A DNA stretch of 6,163 nt from an uncultured Parasutterella sp. (lineage in GTDB: Bacteria > Pseudomonadota > Gammaproteobacteria > Burkholderiales > Burkholderiaceae_F): assembly GCA_900766055.1 (NCBI GenBank), contig CAAFTZ010000183.1, forward strand, positions 1 to 6,163, in the 5' to 3' direction. The notes under the pieces are model-generated. The model did not search any database and was not told the origin of the DNA. It worked only from the letters and a program-made list of their open reading frames with translations. Position numbers and translations under genes: made by a program. The first letter of the stretch is position 1, and every line of letters starts with the position of its first letter. This document shows positions 1 to 5,281 of this stretch, piece after piece.

Positions 1-619
1 AAGAATCAAGGGTCGGGCCCTGTTCGATATGAAGTTCGATAAAGGCAGCCATCTTGGCAAGATCGACAACAGGCTCGCCGGTTGTCAGATCTTCCGGATT
101 AAAGCCGCATTCTTTGATGGTCTCAGCAAGTGTTTTTCCGTTGCTGCGATGTTTGAGGGCTAAATCCTTTTCACTGAGCTGGCCGGTCATACCGAGAGAA
201 CCCACATAGCATTTGCCGAACCAGGAGCTTTCTTCCATTCTCATCATCAGAACCGTGTAGTCGCGTTCGGGCTGATAACCGGTTTCGCGCATCCATCGGG
301 CGACGGTCAGAGCGGCGACGATGCCGGCTAGTCCGTCATAGTTTCCGCCCTGAGGAACGGAGTCGGCATGAGAGCCGCTCACGAGCGCGGGAAGTTCACG
401 ATTTTTTCCGGGGACGGTCATCCAAACGTTGCCGGCCTTGTCGGTGCTGATTTCGAGATTGAGTTCTACGCCGATTTTTTTGAAGTACTCAAGAACCTTT
501 GTTTCAACAGGGCTGTAACCCTGTCTGGAAACGCCGGTGGTGTCTTTGGACATAGCGCGCACGTCATCAAAGCATTTTTGAGCAAAGACTAGGGAATCTT
601 TTTGGAAGTCAGTTGTCAT
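1..619 (-). CDS. M20 family Zn-dependent amidohydrolase, hydantoinase/carbamoylase type (partial, C-terminus outside window)
   Basis: This is the N-terminal 206 residues of a cytoplasmic metal-dependent hydrolase of the N-carbamoyl-amino-acid hydrolase / allantoate amidohydrolase / beta-ureidopropionase group; the family is usually about 400-420 residues, so roughly half is cut off by the left edge. Reading the minus strand shows the family signatures in order: GSHADSV (H84, D86) and GGNYDG (D95), the paired acidic residues E129-E130 in MEESSWFG, a GSLGMTG segment, and ELHIEQGP (H197). H84, D95, E130 and H197 fall where the two-metal ligands of this family lie. The start ATG (617-619) is preceded by AGGAGA four bases upstream. 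The gene is divergent from the DcuC-type carrier and shares its 286-bp upstream region. The family cleaves ureido or carbamoyl C-N bonds and releases an amino acid or related acid; the exact substrate cannot be told from this half, so no symbol is given. Confidence 0.88.
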   Translation of the reverse strand, partial: MTTDFQKDSLVFAQKCFDDVRAMSKDTTGVSRQGYSPVETKVLEYFKKIGVELNLEISTDKAGNVWMTVPGKNRELPALVSGSHADSVPQGGNYDGLAGIVAALTVARWMRETGYQPERDYTVLMMRMEESSWFGKCYVGSLGMTGQLSEKDLALKHRSNGKTLAETIKECGFNPEDLTTGEPVVDLAKMAAFIELHIEQGPTLDS

Positions 620-905
620 GTGTTCTCCTGGTGTGAATGTTGAGTATCTGTGAGAGTCTAAATCGTTAAGTCAGACCCCGAAAGATGGGAAGAAATGAGT
701 AAAAGTCACAAATAAACGGGATCAATAATTTTATGTCTAAATGTAAAAGAAATGTGCAGATGTAAGGGTTACCCACATTACAAAAAAGTGACAAATGTGA
801 AACACTCACGGCAGGCCGAAATAGTGAATTTTCCCATTTCAGCCGGGGAGAGTTTTTTCCGAATTCGGAAAAAGCAGTACACAAAAAATCAATAGGTATA
901 TTTCA
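620..905. promoter_or_regulatory. Divergent intergenic control region with several inverted repeats
   Basis: This 286-bp gap separates the divergent amidohydrolase and carrier genes and must hold both promoters. I see no convincing coding sequence in it. It contains three copies of AATGTG in alternating orientation (751-756 plus, 774-779 minus, 794-799 plus), a GGGT-T-ACCC repeat at 766-774, an imperfect 9-bp inverted repeat at 814-822/836-844, and the palindrome listed separately. A TATATT at 897-902 resembles a -10 box but lies directly against the carrier's start codon. I cannot assign a clear -35/-10 pair for either direction. The density of dyads suggests one or more regulator-binding sites; this is inference from symmetry only. 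Confidence 0.5.
854..873. promoter_or_regulatory. 20-bp perfect palindrome, candidate operator
   Basis: Five T, then CCGAATTCGG, then five A form an uninterrupted palindrome of 20 bp ending 32 bp before the carrier start codon. Chance occurrence of a 20-bp perfect dyad in a short intergenic region is unlikely. Its position just upstream of the start suits a repressor operator. As RNA it could fold to an 8-bp stem with a tetraloop, but the AT-rich flanks and the lack of a long trailing T run on the plus strand make a terminator for the downstream gene less likely. Confidence 0.5.
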
Positions 906-2177
906 ATGTCAATTACAGCCTGGATTGCAGTGCTCGTCATTATTGCGACGATTTACTGCTTAATTAAGCGCTATGAGACACGTTTGGTGTTGTTCACAGC
1001 CGGCTTGTTCTTATGCTGCATCTCTATGAAACCGATGGCAGCTTTAGACCAGTTTGCCAAGAGCATGACGAACGCCAGCTTGATCATGGCAATCTGCGGT
1101 GCGATGGGCTTTGCTTACGTCGTTACGCACACTTCCTGCGATCGTCATCTGGTTAGCCTGCTTGCAGCTCCGCTCAAGAGATTGGGCATTCTGCTGATTC
1201 CGGCCGCTACTGCCGTGACCTTCTTCGTCAACATTGCTATTCCTTCTGCCGCAGGTTGTGCTGCTGCTGTGGGTGCAACGTTCATTCCGGTTATGATTCG
1301 CGCCGGTATCCGTCCTGCCGCAGCCGGTGCTGCCATTTTGATGGGTACATACGGTTCCATTCTTTCTCCGGGTATGAGCCACAACAACTTCGTTGCCGGC
1401 ATCTCCAAGATGAACGTGATGGATTTGATCTCTCTCCACACTCCGTTCTCGCTCATCATGATGGGTATCGGTTTGGTTGGTATTACGATCGTCTGTTTAG
1501 TTCTTCGCGACAACAAGCCGACAGCTGAAGAGCTGGCTGCTTATTCTGCCAAAGAAGGCGGCGCCCCGATCGAAAAGATCAACTTCCTCAAGGCTCTTGC
1601 TCCGTTGGTTCCGCTGATCATCCTCGTTCTCGGCAACAAGTATGTTCCTGTTCTTAAGATGGGTGTGGCTCAGGCTATGGTTCTCGGCGCCATCTTCACA
1701 TTGCTCGTTTCCTGGTGCGATCCTCAGAAGTTCTCCAAAGAATTCTTCAGAGGTATGGGCAACGGCTACGGCGATGTGATGGGTATCATCATTGCCGCCG
1801 GCGTGTTCGCAGCCGGTCTTCGCTCTGCCGGTCTGATTGACGCTTTTGTGACAGCTCTGAAAGCTTCCAACGAACTCGCTCGCTGGGGCGGTTCTCTCGG
1901 ACCATTCGTTCTGGCTGTTATTACCGGTTCCGGTGACGCTGCAACCTTTGCTTTCAACGAAGCGGTTACTCCGCACGCACTTGACTTCGGAATGCAGGTT
2001 CCTAACCTCGGTTCTCTGGCACTCATCTCCGGCTCCCTCGGCCGTACGATGTCTCCGATCGCCGGTGTTGTGATTCTTATTTCCGGTCTCGCAATGGTTC
2101 CGCCGATCCAATTGGTGAAACGTACCGCAATCCCGATGATTGTGGGCGTGATTACCTTGGCTTTGATTATGGTTTAA
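906..2177 (+). CDS. DcuC-family anaerobic C4-dicarboxylate-type carrier
   Basis: A 423-residue polytopic inner-membrane protein, slightly shorter than E. coli DcuC (about 460 residues). Hydrophobic segments fill nearly the whole length, with one polar loop at about 201-226 (RDNKPTAEEL onward) separating two halves. The C-terminal half has the family-like stretches GSGDAATFAFNEAVTPHA (341-358) and GRTMSPIAGV (379-388), followed by a KRTAIPMI segment near the end. Known DcuC proteins move succinate, fumarate, malate or aspartate during anaerobic growth; the substrate here may differ. Placement next to two amidohydrolases suggests uptake of an acidic amide or export of its product, which is inference. 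No in-frame upstream ATG exists before the dyad at 854-873; the only ribosome-site candidate is a weak AGG at 894-896, nine bases from ATG. Glycine codons are almost all GGT/GGC, a pattern of well-expressed genes. A strong terminator follows, so it is probably monocistronic. Confidence 0.87.
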   Translation: MSITAWIAVLVIIATIYCLIKRYETRLVLFTAGLFLCCISMKPMAALDQFAKSMTNASLIMAICGAMGFAYVVTHTSCDRHLVSLLAAPLKRLGILLIPAATAVTFFVNIAIPSAAGCAAAVGATFIPVMIRAGIRPAAAGAAILMGTYGSILSPGMSHNNFVAGISKMNVMDLISLHTPFSLIMMGIGLVGITIVCLVLRDNKPTAEELAAYSAKEGGAPIEKINFLKALAPLVPLIILVLGNKYVPVLKMGVAQAMVLGAIFTLLVSWCDPQKFSKEFFRGMGNGYGDVMGIIIAAGVFAAGLRSAGLIDAFVTALKASNELARWGGSLGPFVLAVITGSGDAATFAFNEAVTPHALDFGMQVPNLGSLALISGSLGRTMSPIAGVVILISGLAMVPPIQLVKRTAIPMIVGVITLALIMV

Positions 2178-2198
2178 TCAGCCTTAGCTGAACAAATA

Positions 2199-2240
2199 AA
2201 ACCGCTCGGCCCCTCTGTGGGTCGGGCGGTTTGTGTTTTT
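2199..2240 (+). terminator. Intrinsic terminator of the DcuC-type carrier gene
   Basis: A long GC-rich stem pairs ACCGCTCGGCCC (2201-2212) with GGGTCGGGCGGT (2219-2230), including two G-T wobble pairs, around the 6-base loop CTCTGT. A/T pairs at 2199-2200 and 2231-2232 extend it. It is followed by a T-rich tail, GTGTTTTT, ending at 2240. It lies 21 bp after the stop codon of the carrier gene. Confidence 0.92.
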
Positions 2241-2316
2241 ATGGGGTAAATTTGGTAAGAGCTTAATATTCATAGGATTTACTGGTGACTAAAAAGTGTT
2301 CACATTTCGTTACGAC

Positions 2317-2347
2317 TGGTTTAAAATCAGTCTGTTATGTATATAAC
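2317..2347 (+). promoter_or_regulatory. Weak promoter/dyad candidate upstream of the AbgA-like gene
   Basis: Between the upstream terminator and the AbgA-like start there must be a promoter. TATAAC at 2342-2347 is a fair -10 match; the region about 18 bp upstream (TGGTTT at 2317-2322 or the TTTA just after it) is only a poor -35. TATAAC overlaps a small inverted repeat, GTTAT-GTAT-ATAAC (2334-2347), so a regulator bound there would sit on the -10. Transcription would begin roughly 20 bp before the start codon. Confidence 0.3.
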
Positions 2348-2373
2348 GAACTGACAAAACAAAAGGAGAAAAA

Positions 2374-3642
2374 ATGACTGATTACACCAAGCAGCTTGTC
2401 GAACAAAGACGTGAGCTTCATCAGTGGCCGGAAGAAGGCTGGACAGAATTCTGGACCACGAATTACATCGTCACCAAGCTGCGCTCCTGGGGCTATGAAG
2501 TCCTGCTCGGCACCAAGATTATCAACCCCGAACAGGTTTTCGGCCGCAACGAAAAACTCGTTCAGGAAGGCATTAAGAACGCCCTGGCCCGCGGAGTTTC
2601 TCAGTCTTTCATTGATGAAACCGAAGGCTACACAGGCTGTGTTGCTTTGCTTGACACCGGCAAAGAAGGTCCGACCACTGCATTCCGTTTCGATATTGAC
2701 TGCGTTTGCGTGAACGAAACCGACAATCCCGAACATAAACCGAACAAAGAGGGTTTCAGAAGCCAGCACGCCGGCTTTATGCACGCCTGCGGTCATGACT
2801 CCCACATTTCTATCGGTCTGACTCTGGCTCATTGGATTGCCGAGCATAAAGATGAACTGAAGGGCAAGTTTAAGATCGTCTTCCAGCCTGCTGAAGAAGG
2901 TGTTCGCGGCGCCAGCGCAATTGCTGCTTCCGGAATTGTTGACGATGCTGACTACTTCCTCGGCAGCCATATTTCCTTCATGGCTGATACCGGTGAAATC
3001 GTTGCCGCTCCCTACGGCTTACTTTGCACCTCTAAATACGACGTAACTTTCAAGGGCAAACCCGCTCACGCCGGTAAAGAACCGAACGCCGGACGCAACG
3101 CTCTGGCAGCTGCCTGCAACGCGGTTGTACAGATGATGGGTATTCCTCGTCACGGCGGTGGTATGACTCGTATTAACGTCGGCACGCTGCGCGCCGGTGA
3201 AGGCCGCAACGTCATTCCGAGCTCTGCGCACATGGCTTTAGAAGTTCGCGGTGAAACCAGCTCCATCAATGATTACATGGCCGAAAACGTCAGAAACATT
3301 GTTGAAGGTATCGCCAAGGGCTTTGACGTCTCTTATGAAATTTCTCAGATGGGGGCTGCCGTTGACTTTACCAACGATAAAGAACTTTCTGAAATGTTGA
3401 TCGAAGTAGCTAAGACTGTTCCCGGAATCAACAAGATCCGTCCGGATGGAAACTTCGGCGGTTCCGAAGACATTTCCGTTCTCGGCAAGCGTGTTCAGGC
3501 TCACGGCGGTAAGGCTGCTTTCTTCATTTGCGGCGCTGACAGAGCTGCCGGCCACCATCAGGGATCTTTCGATGTCGATGAAGGCGCTTTCAAACAGGCA
3601 TTCGACATGTACGTCGGTATGGCTAAGAAGCTGAACGGCTAA
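2374..3642 (+). CDS. AbgA-like M20D metallo-amidohydrolase (aminobenzoyl-glutamate hydrolase subunit A / aminoacylase type)
   Basis: A complete 422-residue cytoplasmic enzyme, close in length to E. coli AbgA (436). The N-terminus has the family pattern RRELHQWPEEGWTEF (12-26). The metal-binding core follows: FRFDID (104-109), MHACGHDSH (136-144) with C139 and H141, FQPAEEG (170-176) with E174-E175, and H199 in LGSHIS. The dimerisation/lid domain spans about 215-325 with GKPAHAGKEPNAGRNAL and NVGTLRAGEGRNVIP. The C-terminal catalytic part has GGSEDISVL (362-370) and AAGHHQGSFD (391-400). These match AbgA in order and wording, better than the indole-acetyl-amino-acid hydrolases. The reaction is hydrolysis of an N-acyl or N-aroyl amino acid, in AbgA p-aminobenzoyl-glutamate. 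No AbgB partner or AbgT transporter lies in the window, so the substrate is uncertain and no symbol is assigned. AGGAG at 2364-2368 is five bases before ATG. Terminators on both sides make it its own unit. Confidence 0.87.
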   Translation: MTDYTKQLVEQRRELHQWPEEGWTEFWTTNYIVTKLRSWGYEVLLGTKIINPEQVFGRNEKLVQEGIKNALARGVSQSFIDETEGYTGCVALLDTGKEGPTTAFRFDIDCVCVNETDNPEHKPNKEGFRSQHAGFMHACGHDSHISIGLTLAHWIAEHKDELKGKFKIVFQPAEEGVRGASAIAASGIVDDADYFLGSHISFMADTGEIVAAPYGLLCTSKYDVTFKGKPAHAGKEPNAGRNALAAACNAVVQMMGIPRHGGGMTRINVGTLRAGEGRNVIPSSAHMALEVRGETSSINDYMAENVRNIVEGIAKGFDVSYEISQMGAAVDFTNDKELSEMLIEVAKTVPGINKIRPDGNFGGSEDISVLGKRVQAHGGKAAFFICGADRAAGHHQGSFDVDEGAFKQAFDMYVGMAKKLNG

Positions 3643-3662
3643 TTTAGCCCGTCTATTGCTTG

Positions 3663-3697
3663 AGGTCCGATTCTCTTATGAGGTCGGACTTTTTATT
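3663..3697 (+). terminator. Intrinsic terminator of the AbgA-like gene
   Basis: GTCCGA (3665-3670) pairs with TCGGAC (3684-3689), and CTC (3673-3675) with GAG (3680-3682) continues the stem around a TTAT loop, leaving a small asymmetric bulge. The hairpin runs directly into TTTTTATTT. It starts 20 bp after the stop codon at 3642, which is typical for a rho-independent terminator. Confidence 0.85.
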
Positions 3698-3735
3698 TGC
3701 GCAGAAGTCATTATTCAAAATTTTTTAAACGTTGT

Positions 3736-3752
3736 ATTCAAATAATTCGAAT
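3736..3752. promoter_or_regulatory. Candidate LysR-type operator upstream of the flavin reductase
   Basis: ATTC (3736-3739), nine bases, then GAAT (3749-3752) form a dyad with the T-N11-A spacing (T3738 to A3750) typical of LysR-family binding sites. It lies about 58 bp before the flavin reductase start, in a very AT-rich stretch (3708-3765) with TTGTAT (3732-3737) as a possible -35 overlapping the dyad. A LysR-type gene lies just downstream of that reductase. AT-rich DNA gives such short dyads easily by chance, so this is a moderate guess. Confidence 0.35.
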
Positions 3753-3809
3753 TTTTAAAAAGAAAGCTCATCAATAAACTTGTTTTCGTAATTTCTTCAG
3801 GAGTGAAAT

Positions 3810-5186
3810 ATGAAAACAAAGTTTGTATACCTTTCGATTCTTCTGGCCTTTTCCCTAGGCGGAGTACATGCGGCTGTTCCTAATTGTCAGAGCATTGTGA
3901 TTGGCTCCGGAGTGGCTGGAATGAAGGCCGCAATGGACTTGAAAGACGGTGGAAACAAAGTATGTTTGATTGAAAAAATGCCTTTCCCGGGAGGCGCGAC
4001 GAACTTGGCGGCTACATACTTCGTGGCGGTCGGAACAAAAGAACAGAAAGCCGCAGGAAAGTTTATCTCGGTTGATGACTACATTGCTCGTCAAAAGAAG
4101 ATGCTTCCTAATGTTGATGTCGACAAATTAAAAGCCCAGATGTTATGTTCACAGAAAAATTTGGACTACCTAAACTCATTAGGTGCAAATATCACCCGGG
4201 TTCTGAGTGACTATCAGATTGGCACGGCAGACGGCACCTCTCTCGGCTCTTCAATTGTGAAGGTCATGTTCAAAGCGTTAAAAGAGAAGGGAGTTGCTTT
4301 TTATCCTAATACGAAGGCCTTAGATCTCGTTTTAAAGAACGGAGTCGTGACAGGCGTAAAGGTACGTTCCGGCAATGAAGAGTTCGTGATTCCTACTAAA
4401 GATGTCATCTTGGCAACCGGAGGTTTTGCCCACAATCAAAAACTGGTTAAAAAATTCGCACCTGAATGGGCCGGATTGCCAACCACAACAGCCGTGGGAT
4501 CGACCGGAGACGGCTTAGAAATGGCCGTTGAGCACGGTGCCAAGACTGCCTACACGGATGTTGTCCGTATGAATCCTTCCGTACATTCAGAAAACGGTGT
4601 GAATTCGAGCCTTAGCGCCGCGAGAGCCGAAGGCGGCATTATGGTCAATCTGGACGGAAAGCGTTTCTGTAATGACTATTATCCGGACTACACACAGCTT
4701 TCTCGCTGGCTGCAAAAACAAAAAGGAAGCATGGCTTATATCGTGATTGACAACAAGGCCATGAAGGCTTCCAAGAGACTTCAAGGTTTCAAAGACAAAG
4801 GATATTTCCTGCAGGCAGACACGCTGGCGGAATTAGCCAAGAAGATGGGAGTGCCGCCAAAGGCTCTTGAAGAAACCGCAAAAAGATACAGAGAGTTTGT
4901 TAAGAACGGAAAGGATTTAGATTTTGGCAGACAACATAACCTGACATTGGACTTTTCTCAGCCGCCGTATTACGCGGTGAAGACTCAGCCGGGTATTCAG
5001 GTTAGCTTGGGCGGAATAGATGTAAACAATAATATGCAGGTCATCAAGAAAGACGGAGGATTTTTTCCAAATCTTTACGCAGCCGGAGAGGTTACTTATG
5101 ACGGGTCATTCAGACCGGGGCCGACGGCAGTCGGACTTTATCAAGGTCACATTGCGGCACAAAACATCCTTAGAAAATCTAACTGA
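3810..5186 (+). CDS. Secreted FAD-dependent reductase of the fumarate/urocanate reductase (flavocytochrome c) family
   Basis: A 458-residue exported flavoprotein. Residues 1-22 are a Sec signal peptide (two Lys, hydrophobic core LSILLAFSLGG, cleavage likely after VHA); no twin-arginine motif is seen. The FAD-binding part opens with VIGSGVAGMKAA (G32, G34, G37) and an acidic residue E55 ending the second strand; LATGGFAHN (201-209) and YAAGEVTYDGSFRPGPTA (423-440) are further family motifs. The capping domain includes ARAEGGIMVNLDGKRFCND, whose R272 aligns by eye with the proton-donor arginine of Shewanella flavocytochrome c3; R435 aligns with its second substrate arginine. The histidine after PGI in fumarate reductases is Q397 here, so the electron acceptor is probably not simple fumarate. 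There is no CXXCH haem motif and no FMN-binding domain, so electrons must come from a separate partner. AGGAG at 3799-3803 precedes ATG by six bases. Glycine is mostly GGA and arginine often AGA, unlike the upstream genes. Confidence 0.85.
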   Translation: MKTKFVYLSILLAFSLGGVHAAVPNCQSIVIGSGVAGMKAAMDLKDGGNKVCLIEKMPFPGGATNLAATYFVAVGTKEQKAAGKFISVDDYIARQKKMLPNVDVDKLKAQMLCSQKNLDYLNSLGANITRVLSDYQIGTADGTSLGSSIVKVMFKALKEKGVAFYPNTKALDLVLKNGVVTGVKVRSGNEEFVIPTKDVILATGGFAHNQKLVKKFAPEWAGLPTTTAVGSTGDGLEMAVEHGAKTAYTDVVRMNPSVHSENGVNSSLSAARAEGGIMVNLDGKRFCNDYYPDYTQLSRWLQKQKGSMAYIVIDNKAMKASKRLQGFKDKGYFLQADTLAELAKKMGVPPKALEETAKRYREFVKNGKDLDFGRQHNLTLDFSQPPYYAVKTQPGIQVSLGGIDVNNNMQVIKKDGGFFPNLYAAGEVTYDGSFRPGPTAVGLYQGHIAAQNILRKSN

Positions 5187-5191
5187 TTCGT

Positions 5192-5242
5192 AGCGCATTT
5201 TGAACCTCAGCGGTTGATTCAATCTCTGAGGTTCTTTGCGCT
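5192..5242 (+). terminator. Two-part hairpin after the flavin reductase gene, probable terminator
   Basis: GAACCTCAG (5202-5210) pairs perfectly with CTGAGGTTC (5226-5234) around a 15-base loop. An outer stem, AGCGCA (5192-5197) with TGCGCT (5237-5242), extends it across a small internal loop of T residues. It starts six bases after the stop codon. The downstream T tract is only a few bases and lies inside the structure, so termination may be partial and could allow some readthrough into the LysR gene. Confidence 0.55.
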
Positions 5243-5281
5243 ATATAGAATAAAGACGTCTGCTCAATCAGAGATATCGGA

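Noticed and set aside
796..810. CRP-like site TGTGA-N5-TCACG
   Set aside because: Spacing is five rather than six bases and the last base differs, so it is a near miss; the surrounding repeats also provide GTGA/TCAC pieces by chance.
666..884. 72-codon minus-strand reading frame in the divergent intergenic region
   Set aside because: It covers the palindrome and other dyads, has no clear ribosome site, shows no recognisable domain, and would need to end inside the control region; more likely chance.
721..892. ATCAA half-sites (721-725 and 888-892) suggesting FNR control
   Set aside because: No TTGAT partner occurs at the correct four-base spacing at either position.
1497..2111. 204-codon minus-strand open frame opposite the carrier gene
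   Set aside because: Composition is that of an antisense shadow (rich in N, R, H, E, G with no domain), while the opposite strand encodes a clear DcuC-type carrier.
2335..2970. 211-codon minus-strand open frame opposite the AbgA-like gene
   Set aside because: Antisense shadow of a well-supported M20D gene with all its motifs on the plus strand.
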